Under the pieces are notes generated by a model that ran no database searches, was not told where the DNA came from, and saw only the letters and a program-made list of their open reading frames with translations. Shown here piece by piece: positions 39,000 to 48,087 of a stretch of DNA of 64,000 nucleotides. The stretch covers positions 277,501 to 341,500 of the forward strand of contig LT629951.1 in NCBI GenBank assembly GCA_900104565.1, in the 5' to 3' direction. Source of the DNA: Ruminococcaceae bacterium Marseille-P2935. Lineage in GTDB: Bacteria > Bacillota > Clostridia > Oscillospirales > Ruminococcaceae. Every line of letters begins with the position of its first letter. Within the stretch, counting starts at the first letter, position 1. The translations under genes were made by a program, and so were the position numbers.

Positions 39000-40031
39000 A
39001 TGAATATTTACGATATTGCCAAGGAAGCCGGAGTTTCTCCCACCACAGTTTCCCGCGTATTAAATGGCAATAAAAATGTGAAAGATGCAACACGGAAAAA
39101 AGTTTTAAAAGTAATTGAAGGAAAGAAATATGTTCCCAATATGATAGCCAGAAACCTGAGCGTAGGAGAGTCACAAAACGTAGCATTTTTAGTTCCAGAT
39201 ATTGAAAACCCTTTTTTCAATAAAATACTGCATGGCATAACCGACCAGGCATTGGTGTACAACTATAATGTTTTTATGTTTGGAACAGATGAAAATTCGG
39301 ATCGGGAACATAGGGTTTTAGAATCGTTAAAGGCCGAAATGATGAAAGGCCTTATTATTATTCCAGTTTGTGAAACCGATACCATTACGGTTGGTAAGCT
39401 GAAAAATTTTGAAAAACAAGGGGTTCCGGTGGTTCTTATTGACCGTGACGTGAAGAATGCAAACTTTGACGGTGTTTTTTCGGAAGATATTGAAGGAGCT
39501 TATGAGGCGGTTGAATGTTTGATTCAGGAAGGCCATAAAAAGGTTGCTATCATCTCTGGGCCAGAGACCTCCCGGCCAGGTCATGACCGCCTTAAGGGGT
39601 ACAAAAAGGCCCTTGACAGCTACAAAATTGAAATAAACCCGGACTATATTGTATACGGCAATTTTAGGGAGGAAGAGTCCTACCAGGCTATGAAAAAGCT
39701 GATGGAGCTTAAAAACCCCCCAACCGGTATTTTTTTAACGAACAATATGGCTATTTTGGGGTGCCTAAGGTACTTGAAAGAAACGGGTAAAAAATTGTGC
39801 AGGGACGTTTGTTTGGTCGGTTTTGACGACATTATTGAGTTGACATATACCGATATTCATTTAACGGTGGTTACAAGGCCTGTGTACGAAATGGGCTGTG
39901 AAGCGATGGAGCTCCTTGAGCGCAGGTTTGAAAGCAAGCAGGAGGCTACGGCAGAAAAAATGGTCATACGCAGGAATTCTGTGAAAACATGGCTGGTGAA
40001 ACGGGGTTCTGAAAAGTTTGCAAAGCCTTAA
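39000..40031 (+). CDS. LacI-family transcriptional regulator
   Basis: Start chosen at ATG 39000 (the GTG at 38985 is an alternative). The 343-aa protein has the LacI helix-turn-helix IYDIAKEAGVSPTTVSRVLNG with hinge helix YVPNMIARNLSVG, then a ribose-binding-protein-type effector domain (NVAFLVPDIENPFFNKIL, LVGFDDIIELTYTDI). It probably controls the FucU/ABC operon downstream and itself, through sites of the TGAAANCGNTTTCA type. Confidence 0.9.
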   Translation: MNIYDIAKEAGVSPTTVSRVLNGNKNVKDATRKKVLKVIEGKKYVPNMIARNLSVGESQNVAFLVPDIENPFFNKILHGITDQALVYNYNVFMFGTDENSDREHRVLESLKAEMMKGLIIIPVCETDTITVGKLKNFEKQGVPVVLIDRDVKNANFDGVFSEDIEGAYEAVECLIQEGHKKVAIISGPETSRPGHDRLKGYKKALDSYKIEINPDYIVYGNFREEESYQAMKKLMELKNPPTGIFLTNNMAILGCLRYLKETGKKLCRDVCLVGFDDIIELTYTDIHLTVVTRPVYEMGCEAMELLERRFESKQEATAEKMVIRRNSVKTWLVKRGSEKFAKP

Positions 40032-40753
40032 AAATAATCCGCTGAAATAAGTTTTTTTCCTAAAAACCAGTCATTTGTGTTAAAAAACATGCTGGGGGTA
40101 GCTTTTTTTACCTGTTTGGAATCATAGTTTTATCCGGTTGGCAGTCTTAAGCGAGCAAAAGTTTTATGAAATAGCAGTGTAATGGTTTTCCCCTGTTCAT
40201 GAAAGCCGGCAGAGAATCATACACTACCAGGTAAGAAACCGGTTCCATGCAGCCGCGAGCAGAGGATTAGTCATAATCCTGTAACAACTTTACCCGAAAC
40301 GTGACGTGTGTTTGGTTTGGCATTTCTTTGTTTTGAAGTAACGGATACCTGTTTCATAAAACTGAAACAAAAGTGGTTTGGCAGTATACAGCAAATTGGC
40401 CTGTTCCGGTGCAGCAACAGAAAAGTGTTTCAGAAATTGATGCCAAAAGGTTATTTTACAGCAATGCATAAGCGTATTCATTCCATAGGGCGGTAAAAAA
40501 ACTGCATCAGTTTTAGCAAAGCATGGGTGTACGGCAAAAGCCGGCAAATTCTGAGGGGGTTAAATTTAAATAAGCAAAAAGTTTTATTGTTAATCATCGA
40601 AGGAATTGTTCCTTGGGTATTATAAAGAAACTGGTTTAGCCGGCTGGGACGGATAAGCGATTTTTGATTACCGGACAGCGCCGCTAAGCTTTCTACCATA
40701 GACGTTAAGAAACCAAAATGTTCTGAAAATACAAACTTAGGGGGTAGCGATCC
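40032..40753. other. Long leader region before the sugar operon
   Basis: About 720 bp without a credible gene. GAAACCGGTTCC (40235-40246) and GAAACTGGTTT near 40625 resemble half-matched LacI-type sites. TATTATAAA at 40618 may be the -10 box of the operon promoter, but no matching -35 is clear. Confidence 0.4.
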
Positions 40754-41197
40754 ATGTTAAAAGGAATTCCTGTACAAATTGGTTCCGACCTGCTGAAGGC
40801 CCTGGCTGATATGGGGCACGGAGATCTGCTCATTATTGCGGATGATTTTTATCCGCCCATCTCCAAAACTCCGGGGGGGATCAGCATACAGGCCAAAGGA
40901 AACGGCGCTGCAGAAATGATTGACGCAATTTTGCAGCTGATGCCGCTGGATTCGGATTATTGCGAACATCCCGTAGAGTATATGGTGCCAGATCAGGAAG
41001 CGGGCATTGTGATGGAACGTCCAAAAGTATGGGATGATGCCATAGCGGCGGTTAAAAAGAACGGGTATGATGTAAAAATTGTCGGCGAAATTGAAAGGAG
41101 TAAATTTTATGCCAAGGCTGGCAAGGCGTTTGTAACGGTATGTACCAGCGAACGCCAGCCGTATGGGTGCTTTATTTTGCAAAAAGGTATTATGTAA
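40754..41197 (+). CDS. RbsD/FucU-family sugar mutarotase
   Basis: A 147-aa protein of the RbsD/FucU family: MLKGIPVQIGSDLLKALADMGHGDLLIIAD with the catalytic His in MGHGD, and the C-terminal ERSKFYAKAGKAFVTVCTSERQPYGCFIL with YG. It interconverts anomers of fucose- or ribose-type sugars before phosphorylation. The length and C-terminal TSERQPYG resemble FucU more than RbsD. First gene of the importer operon. Confidence 0.85.
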   Translation: MLKGIPVQIGSDLLKALADMGHGDLLIIADDFYPPISKTPGGISIQAKGNGAAEMIDAILQLMPLDSDYCEHPVEYMVPDQEAGIVMERPKVWDDAIAAVKKNGYDVKIVGEIERSKFYAKAGKAFVTVCTSERQPYGCFILQKGIM

Positions 41198-41252
41198 TAC
41201 AAAACAATTGTTAGGAAACAATTAATTATTCATCTTTAAAGGAGGAACAAAC

Positions 41253-42353
41253 ATGAAAAAGCTAGTATCCCTATTGTTGGTCGGGGTTATGCTGCTCGCG
41301 GTAGCGGGATGCAGCGGCGGTACCCCGTCCCAGCCAGGCAGCACGGCACAGCCCCCGGCACAAACATCCAAAGCAGGCGACCCAGCACCCGAACAGAAGA
41401 CATTTGACATTATCTACCTGACCCCGTCCACCGCGTCGCAGTTCTGGACCTACATTGGAATTGGGTTTGAAAATGCGATCAAAGACCTGGAGAAAAAAGA
41501 AGGCGTAAAGATCAACTTTTCAACGGTAGGACCGGCTGAAGAAAGCCAGACCGAAGACTATGTTACCGCGTTTGAGCAGTGTATTGCAAAAAAACCTGAC
41601 GCAATTGTAACTGCTACTCTGGCCATTGATGCCACCATTCCAAAAGCCCGGGAAGCCACCCAGAACGGAATTGTTTTAAACTTTGTAAACTGCGGCTTGG
41701 GCTCCGGCAACGACGGTGCAAACGCCGAAACCTACAACCAGTTCTATTACTGCTCCAATGATACCATCGGTGAGCTGGCCGCTCAGGCGTTTTTGGACGC
41801 CATGAAGAAAAAGAATATGCCTATTGATAAAGGCACCATTGGCATCAACATGAACGTGGAAAACGAAGCGCTGAATCACAGAATCCAGAGCTTCCGCGAT
41901 TCTATGACTAAAAATGCTCCCAAATTGGTTCAGACCGACACCTATTATAACGGCAACGTGGTAGAGAAGGCCCAGGCCAACGCAGAAAATATTATTTCTA
42001 CCTTTGGCGCTGATCTGATCGGTATGTATTCCGGCAACAACATCACTGGTGATGGCGTTTGCCTGGCAGTACAGAGTGCTGGAATCGGCAGCAAAATCGT
42101 TTCGGTTGCCGTTGACTCGGACGATATTGAAATTGCGGCGTTGAAAAACGGCACTTTGGACGCCATTATTGTTCAGGACGCTTATGACCAGGGTTACAAA
42201 TGTATGGAAAACGCCATAATGACCCTGCTGACCGGCAAAAACCCCGAAAGCGAAAAACAAGTAAACTGCCCGCCAGTCATCATCACTCCCGACAATATGA
42301 ACGATGCTGCAATGCTGGACCTGCTGGACCCGACTCGCTTAAAACAGAATTAA
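41253..42353 (+). CDS. Sugar ABC transporter substrate-binding lipoprotein
   Basis: A 366-aa lipoprotein: signal with lipobox VAGC (Cys near residue 20), Ser/Pro-rich linker, then a Peripla_BP_4 fold (FDIIYLTPSTASQFWTYIGIGF, CIAKKPDAIVTATLAIDATI, GMYSGNNITGDGVCLAVQSAG). It captures a pentose- or deoxyhexose-type sugar at the cell surface for the RbsA/RbsC-like transporter encoded downstream. Confidence 0.88.
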   Translation: MKKLVSLLLVGVMLLAVAGCSGGTPSQPGSTAQPPAQTSKAGDPAPEQKTFDIIYLTPSTASQFWTYIGIGFENAIKDLEKKEGVKINFSTVGPAEESQTEDYVTAFEQCIAKKPDAIVTATLAIDATIPKAREATQNGIVLNFVNCGLGSGNDGANAETYNQFYYCSNDTIGELAAQAFLDAMKKKNMPIDKGTIGINMNVENEALNHRIQSFRDSMTKNAPKLVQTDTYYNGNVVEKAQANAENIISTFGADLIGMYSGNNITGDGVCLAVQSAGIGSKIVSVAVDSDDIEIAALKNGTLDAIIVQDAYDQGYKCMENAIMTLLTGKNPESEKQVNCPPVIITPDNMNDAAMLDLLDPTRLKQN

Positions 42354-42454
42354 TCGCTTGAATTCAGACGACTGAATTAGGTAAATAAAGGAGCGGGCCG
42401 TTGTGCCACTGATGTGGATAACACAGCGGCCCTCTTCTTATAGGTGGGGATAAA

Positions 42455-43966
42455 ATGATGCAAGACACGATATTAAAAATTGAACATGTCAGTAAATATT
42501 ATGTTGGCGTCACGGCATTAAATGATGTCAGTTTTGAGCTGAAAAAAGGCGAGGTTCGGGCACTGGTTGGAGAAAACGGTGCCGGGAAATCAACCTTGAT
42601 CAAGTGTATTATGGGGGTTGAAAAACCAGACAGAGGCACGATTTCCATGAACTATGACGGCCAGTGGGTGGTGAATACTAACGCGGTAGAAGCACAAAAC
42701 CGTGGCGTATATGCAAACTACCAAAATATTAACATTGCGCCAGATTTGAGCATTGCCGAAAACTATTTTTTAGGCCGGCAGCTAACAACTAAATTTGGTA
42801 CAGTGGACTGGAAGAGAATGGCCGCTGAGAGCAAGAAAATAATTGATAAGTTTGGAATGAACGTGAACTCCTCTGACAAGATACGCAATCTTCCCCTAGC
42901 GCTGCAGGCCATGGTAACGATCAGTAAAATTTCGGTGAACGATGACATCAGGCTGGTAATTTTTGACGAGCCAACAGCCCTTCTTGAAAACGAAAAAGTA
43001 GAGACCTTATTTAAGTTTATACAGGAACTAAAAGAAAAAGGCGTCAGTATTATTTACATATCGCACCGGTTGGAAGAAATTATGGATATTTGTGACAGCG
43101 TTACCGTTTTAAAAGATGGGACCTATGTTGACACAAAGCCAATTGAAGAGGTAACAAAAGATTCGCTTATTACCATGATGGTTGGGCGAAAAATGTCCGA
43201 TATTTATAACATTGAACATCCGCAGCCCGGGAAAGAGCTTCTGCGTATAGAAAATTTTAACGATACATCGCATTTTCATCAGGTTGATTTTAAGCTGCAT
43301 GCGGGCGAGATCGTTGGCTTTTTCGGACTGGTGGGCGCGGGCAGAAGCGAACTGATGCGGGCCCTTTGCGGCGTGGAAAAACGCCTTACAGGTGACGTGT
43401 ATGTAAAAGGCAATAAAGTCGAAATAAAGGACCCCAGCGATGCCTTAAAACAGGGGATCGGGTTCCTGACCGAAGACCGCCGGGCAGACGGGCTTGCGTT
43501 GCAGCTGCCCATTAAAATTAATGTCAATATGAATTCCTACGAGATGATTCGTAAACGTGGAATAATCGATTTGAAAAAAGAGGTTTCCAGGGCAGTGGAT
43601 TATTCCAGCCGGGTAAATGTAAAAACCCCCAGCGTAATGCAAACGGTACGGAATCTATCTGGTGGAAACCAGCAGAAAGTTGTAATTGCAAAGTTATTGT
43701 GCCGCGATCCGGATATCTTAATTTTTGATGAGCCAACAGTAGGTGTAGATGTAGGTGCAAAAGAAGAAATTTACAAGATTATTGAAAACCTAACCCATCA
43801 GGGCCGGGGAGTCATTCTGATATCGTCCTACCTTCCGGAGGTGATGGGGCTGGCCGACCGCCTGATTGTAATGGCTCAGGGGAAAGTAACCGGAGAGTAT
43901 GACAAGAATGAACTTGCTTCCTTACATGAAGAAGATGTTTTGCGTAAGGCTTCAATAGAAAATTAG
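42455..43966 (+). CDS. Sugar ABC transporter ATP-binding protein, RbsA-like
   Basis: A 503-aa double ATPase. The first half has Walker A GENGAGKST and Walker B LVIFDEPTALLENEKV; the second half has a degenerate Walker A (GLVGAGRSEL), signature NLSGGNQQKV and Walker B LIFDEPTVGVDVGAKEE. This asymmetry is typical of ribose-type importers. It energises uptake with the permease 14 bases downstream. Confidence 0.92.
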   Translation: MMQDTILKIEHVSKYYVGVTALNDVSFELKKGEVRALVGENGAGKSTLIKCIMGVEKPDRGTISMNYDGQWVVNTNAVEAQNRGVYANYQNINIAPDLSIAENYFLGRQLTTKFGTVDWKRMAAESKKIIDKFGMNVNSSDKIRNLPLALQAMVTISKISVNDDIRLVIFDEPTALLENEKVETLFKFIQELKEKGVSIIYISHRLEEIMDICDSVTVLKDGTYVDTKPIEEVTKDSLITMMVGRKMSDIYNIEHPQPGKELLRIENFNDTSHFHQVDFKLHAGEIVGFFGLVGAGRSELMRALCGVEKRLTGDVYVKGNKVEIKDPSDALKQGIGFLTEDRRADGLALQLPIKINVNMNSYEMIRKRGIIDLKKEVSRAVDYSSRVNVKTPSVMQTVRNLSGGNQQKVVIAKLLCRDPDILIFDEPTVGVDVGAKEEIYKIIENLTHQGRGVILISSYLPEVMGLADRLIVMAQGKVTGEYDKNELASLHEEDVLRKASIEN

Positions 43967-43980
43967 GAAGGAGAATATTT

Positions 43981-44952
43981 ATGGGGAAAGCGAGATTGCA
44001 AAATAACTTTGCTAAAAGTATGTTTCAGCAAACAGAGTTTACCCTGGGCGCCATTATAATCGTATTATTCGTGTTAACCTCCATTTTTACCAATAACTTT
44101 TTTTCGGTTTACAACGTAACCAACCTGTTAAAGCAGTGTGCAATTATTGGTGTCCTGGCAGTTGCACAAACATTAATTATTATTACTGGAGGCATCGACA
44201 TCAGCGGAGGCGCGGTTGCCGGATTGTCCTGTATGGTGCTTGCGCTGCTCCAGCGCGATACACAGATGAACTTTTACCTTACCCTGGTAATTGCATTGGT
44301 TGTTTCGGTGGCGGCAGGCTTTGTCAATGGTGTGATCATTCATGATTTTAAAGTACCGCCAATGATTGCAACACTGGGCACTTCCACCATTATTCGGGGT
44401 ATTATTAAAATCATCAGCAACGCGCTTACCGTCAGCGGTCTTGACCAAAGAATTCTTGACATGGGCAACAGCAGCTTTTTTGGTTTTTTCCCGACGCTGG
44501 CTATTATTTGGATAGTAGTAGCGCTTTTAATTTTCCTTATTTTACGCTACACCATTTTTGGACGGAACCTGTATGTAATAGGCAGTGGTTCCGATGTTGC
44601 CAAGCTCAGCGGTGTTAAGGTTCGAAAAATGTTGTACTCGGTGTACTCTTTCGCCGGTCTGCTTTACGGTATTGCAGGAATAATGCTTGCGGCACGGGTA
44701 CAAAGTGCACTTCCTACCGGTGGCGAAGGTTATGATATGAACGCCATTGCGGCGGCTGTCATTGGCGGGGCATCCTTGTCCGGCGGCCGGGGCACCGTAA
44801 GCGGAACGGTACTTGGAACCATTTTGATGGTATTAATCAACAACGCAGGCGTACAGTTTGGGTTAAATACCCATGTGCTTGAAATTACAAGCGGTGTACT
44901 GATTGTATTTGCAGTAACCATGGATATGATTAAAAACCGTAAGAAAGCATGA
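43981..44952 (+). CDS. Sugar ABC transporter permease, RbsC-like
   Basis: A 323-aa membrane protein with about nine helices of the BPD_transp_2 family: TLIIITGGIDISGGAVAGLS, GVIIHDFKVPPMIATLGTS, and AAVIGGASLSGGRGTVSGTV are hallmark stretches. It forms the channel for the importer. The operon ends at the terminator 45031-45070. Confidence 0.92.
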   Translation: MGKARLQNNFAKSMFQQTEFTLGAIIIVLFVLTSIFTNNFFSVYNVTNLLKQCAIIGVLAVAQTLIIITGGIDISGGAVAGLSCMVLALLQRDTQMNFYLTLVIALVVSVAAGFVNGVIIHDFKVPPMIATLGTSTIIRGIIKIISNALTVSGLDQRILDMGNSSFFGFFPTLAIIWIVVALLIFLILRYTIFGRNLYVIGSGSDVAKLSGVKVRKMLYSVYSFAGLLYGIAGIMLAARVQSALPTGGEGYDMNAIAAAVIGGASLSGGRGTVSGTVLGTILMVLINNAGVQFGLNTHVLEITSGVLIVFAVTMDMIKNRKKA

Positions 44953-45030
44953 TAGCTTTTGAAAAGAAAAGTACATACGCAGTTAAAGCGCAGCTAAAAC
45001 CAATAAACCAAAGCTGCCTGTGGGCATGTC

Positions 45031-45070
45031 AAAAGGCTGTTACCGAAGATATTCGTGTAACAGCCTTTTT
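45031..45070 (+). terminator. Rho-independent terminator of the sugar operon
   Basis: AAAAGGCTGTTAC and GTAACAGCCTTTT pair, followed by T5. Confidence 0.9.
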
Positions 45071-45168
45071 GCAGTTCAATTTTATTTATTTCTGTGTATT
45101 CCAGCCTGAGTGCAACATGAATGTTTAAATCGCTTATTAGGCCGGCAGACCCTCAGTGGTACCCTGAT

Positions 45169-45866
45169 TTATTTTTTAGTCTTAAAATGGCTGTACAGGC
45201 TTTTCCCTGTAAAAAATAATAAAGCCAGAAGATAGCCTATCGCGCACCAGGAAAGTACCAGGTATGATTTTTCTGTTTTTTCGGTCGCTTGAAAAACTAT
45301 GGGAATAAAACTATAGACCTGAGAAAAAACCGCCCAGCCACAAAATAAAACAGGATGCGCTCGAAACCTTGTACTTTTAACAGTTGCAAAGATTAACAGC
45401 AAGAATACCGCCCAAAAGGCATAAGAAACGATTAGTTGCACCCGAAATTCGACAATATTTTGATACACATAGGGCTGAAAAACCATTCGCATATTTGCGC
45501 TTGTCATTCGCGGCAAAAAATATACACAGGGCAAAAAGGTCAGCCACCCTATGGTGAGAGCAGGGTGTTTTTTAACCGTCAGACAAATAATGCTGCATAA
45601 AATCAAATAACCGCCGATGAATAAAAGCAGGAGGTTTATGGCAAAACCAAATACAATGCTTAAAAGCCCGACACCCAGTAGAATATATCCGACGATCTTT
45701 TGGGGAGGATATTTTGCCCGGGGTTCTGTTGGCACAGACAGTCCTTCCTGCGGTGAAATTTTTTCCTGCAAAATTTCCTCCTTTACAAGCGCGTCGAGTG
45801 AAACACCAAATAGCTCGCTGAGCAAAACCAACTTATCTAAATCGGGAATACTGCTTCCCGTTTCCC
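45169..45866 (-). pseudogene. 3' part of an XRE-type regulator with membrane domain, cut by the mobile element
   Basis: The frame enters at the element boundary with ETGSSIPDLDKLVLLSELFGVSLDALVK, the second half of an XRE helix-turn-helix domain. A linker and about five membrane helices follow (IVGYILLGVGLLSIVFG, IVSYAFWAVFLLLIFATV, YLVLSWCAIGYLLALLFF). The missing first half lies at 63065-63178 and ends ...SRQSISKWETG. Joining the two at the shared 11-bp repeat restores a continuous frame, KWETGSSIPDLDKL, of about 265 aa. Confidence 0.85.
45856..45866. repeat. Left attachment-site repeat
   Basis: TCCCGTTTCCC, repeated exactly at 63065-63075. It is the last chromosomal sequence shared by both halves of the disrupted regulator gene before the element begins. 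Confidence 0.8.
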
Positions 45867-45901
45867 TTAATTAAAGATATTGTTGGGTAAAAAAAGAAAG
45901 G

Positions 45902-47524
45902 TCAGTCGATTTTGCCGATGAAGCGGTAGTAGATTTCTACTTCCTGCTCACGACTTCCGTCCTCGCCCTTGACAGCTTCGTGGACGGTTATTTTTTCAAT
46001 TAGAGTGTTCAGAAGTTCGGCGGTCAGCTCCACAGGGTTGACATACTGTTTCATTAGGGCAATCCACTTTTCAGCATCCGCTGCGGTCTGTACGGCGGCT
46101 TCCATCATTTCGTGAAGCTGTCTTATTTTTGTTTCAAGCTCCTTTTGCTCGTTCTGGTACTTCTCGGACAGCATATTGAAATTATACTCGGTTATGCGTC
46201 CGGCAGACCAGTCCTCATACATTTTAGCAAACAGCCCGTCAACCTCGGCTTTACGCTTTTCCGCCTTTTTCAGCTCCGCAGCCTGCTTTTTCTTCGCAGA
46301 GTTTCTTTCCCTGTCGCTGGCATTGAGCAGCCGTTTCAGCAGCTTGTCCTCGTCTTTCTGTGCCAGCATAGACCAGTATTGCAGTCTTGCAAGCACATAG
46401 GCATACAGTACATCATAGCGGATATAGTGCATAGAACACTGGCGTAATCCCTGTCCGTTCTTGCTGCAATGGTAGTACCCGTATGGGTTTTTGTTCTGCT
46501 TGTTTTCCCCATAGGCTAAAGACCATCCGCAGTCTGCACATTTTATCAATCCTGCGAAAATCTGTGTCGTACCGTTTCTACGTTTCCTGCGTCTGCTTGC
46601 AATCAGCTCCTGAACTTTTTGGAACACTTCTTCGGAAATGATGGCTTCGTGGGTATTTTCCACACGATACCATTCTTCCTGCGGCTTCCGCACCTTTTTC
46701 TTGTTCTTGAATGAAATGTTGCTCTGCTTGTTGTGAACACTGTGACCGATGTAGGTTTCCTCTTTCAAAATACTCTTGACCTGTGCAATCGTCCACGCAT
46801 AGGCTTTTTCTGGAGGCGCACCGGCGTAGATATTGGCGAAAGTCCCGTATCTTTCATAGTTCAGCCAGCCGGGGGTAGGTACTTTTTCCTCCACCAGAAT
46901 CCGTGTAATGCTGGCGGCTCCACGCCCGTGTACAGCAAGGTCAAAAATCTTCTCTACAATCCAGCGTGTTTCCGGGTCGATCAGAAGATGACCTTTTTTG
47001 TCCGGGTCTTTTACATAGCCCAGCGGTGCATAGGCTCCATAGTGTGCGCCATTGGCAAATCTTGTGCGCATGGCAGCCTTGACCTTTTTGCTGGTCTGTC
47101 GGGCGTGCATTTCATTCAGGATGTTTAAGAACGGGGCAAGCTCGCTTTCTCCGTTGATGGTGTCCACATTGTCATTGATGGCAATGTAGCGTACTCCCTT
47201 GCTGGGGAAATAGATTTCCGTGTACTGACCGGTCAGGATATAGTTTCTTCCCAGACGGGATAAGTCCTTTGTGACAACGCAGTTGATTTTCCCGTCCTCG
47301 ATGTCATCAATCATCCTTTGGAAACTTGGACGCTCGAAATTTGTCCCACTCCATCCGTCGTCAATGTACTCGTCTACAACGGTCAGCCCATGCTCTGCGG
47401 CATACTGTCTAAGCATCATGCGCTGGGTCTGGATACTGCCGCTTTCCCCCTGTAATTCATCGTCACGGCTCAATCTCAAATATAGTGCAGTGTTATAAAT
47501 CGTTGTATTGTATGGTTGTTTCAC
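45902..47524 (-). CDS. Large serine recombinase (integrase)
   Basis: Start chosen at GTG 47524 behind GAAGGAGG, giving 540 aa. The resolvase domain has the catalytic Ser in ALYLRLSRDDEL and the Arg-rich DLSRLGRNYI. Then come a recombinase domain (FANGAHYGAYAPLGYVKDP), a zinc ribbon (CADCGWSLAYG, HCSKNG) and a coiled coil (about residues 410-490). It integrates and excises the element at short dinucleotide-core sites. It lies 35 bp from the left end. Confidence 0.92.
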   Translation of the reverse strand: MKQPYNTTIYNTALYLRLSRDDELQGESGSIQTQRMMLRQYAAEHGLTVVDEYIDDGWSGTNFERPSFQRMIDDIEDGKINCVVTKDLSRLGRNYILTGQYTEIYFPSKGVRYIAINDNVDTINGESELAPFLNILNEMHARQTSKKVKAAMRTRFANGAHYGAYAPLGYVKDPDKKGHLLIDPETRWIVEKIFDLAVHGRGAASITRILVEEKVPTPGWLNYERYGTFANIYAGAPPEKAYAWTIAQVKSILKEETYIGHSVHNKQSNISFKNKKKVRKPQEEWYRVENTHEAIISEEVFQKVQELIASRRRKRRNGTTQIFAGLIKCADCGWSLAYGENKQNKNPYGYYHCSKNGQGLRQCSMHYIRYDVLYAYVLARLQYWSMLAQKDEDKLLKRLLNASDRERNSAKKKQAAELKKAEKRKAEVDGLFAKMYEDWSAGRITEYNFNMLSEKYQNEQKELETKIRQLHEMMEAAVQTAADAEKWIALMKQYVNPVELTAELLNTLIEKITVHEAVKGEDGSREQEVEIYYRFIGKID

Positions 47525-47554
47525 GGTTAAAAATCCTCCTTCTAAAAGAAACAA

Positions 47555-47602
47555 CCCACGCTTATACAATACTCGCTGGTACAAGTATATCATAAGCGTG
47601 GG
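47555..47602. promoter_or_regulatory. Inverted repeat around the recombinase promoter
   Basis: CCCACGCTTAT (47555-47565) and ATAAGCGTGGG (47592-47602) pair perfectly. A likely -10 box (TATACT, 47589-47584 on minus) lies between the arms. The motif GTATAAGCGTGGG recurs at 63013-63025, 40 bp from the right end of the element, so it may bind the recombinase. Confidence 0.55.
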
Positions 47603-47631
47603 CTGATTGACAGTCGTTATTCCGCATTTTT

Positions 47632-47817
47632 TCAGGAAGCGGCGGCAGCGTGCTGGATCACATCTTCCAGCAGGCTGTCAAGCGGCTTCCCATCCTGTGC
47701 GAAATGCTCCGATACCTTGATACGGACTTTCCCCATGACAAAATACTGGGTGCCGTCTTTTTCGGTAAGCAGGGTGCCGCTGTTTTCGTTGTTGCTCTCG
47801 TTTTTGCTTTTTGCCAT
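47632..47817 (-). CDS. TnpW-like transposon protein
   Basis: A 61-aa protein (TEKDGTQYFVMGKVRIKVSE, FAQDGKPLDSLLEDVI) like the small TnpW proteins encoded next to recombinases in Tn4451-type elements. Function unknown. It starts at ATG 47817 behind GGAGGTAAC and precedes the recombinase. The 47818-48087 interval holds no gene. Confidence 0.7.
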   Translation of the reverse strand: MAKSKNESNNENSGTLLTEKDGTQYFVMGKVRIKVSEHFAQDGKPLDSLLEDVIQHAAAAS

Positions 47818-48087
47818 AGGCAGTTACCTCCATAAATGAAATATGCCCGACAAGGGAATGTCAGTCAGGTGTACAGCCGCAGACTGTCTCCATGTCAACA
47901 AAACCGTGTCAACCAGCAGAAAAGACTTTGAAAACAATCCATAGGCGCTCTATTATTACTTTTTACTTTTTCTTTGATTTCTTGGTTGACATGGTTGACA
48001 AAGGAGAGAAATGCCCCAAATATCAGGATTTTCCCCGTCAACCGGCTGTCAACCAAAGCGTCAACCAAACTGTTAACCGGTGGCTTT

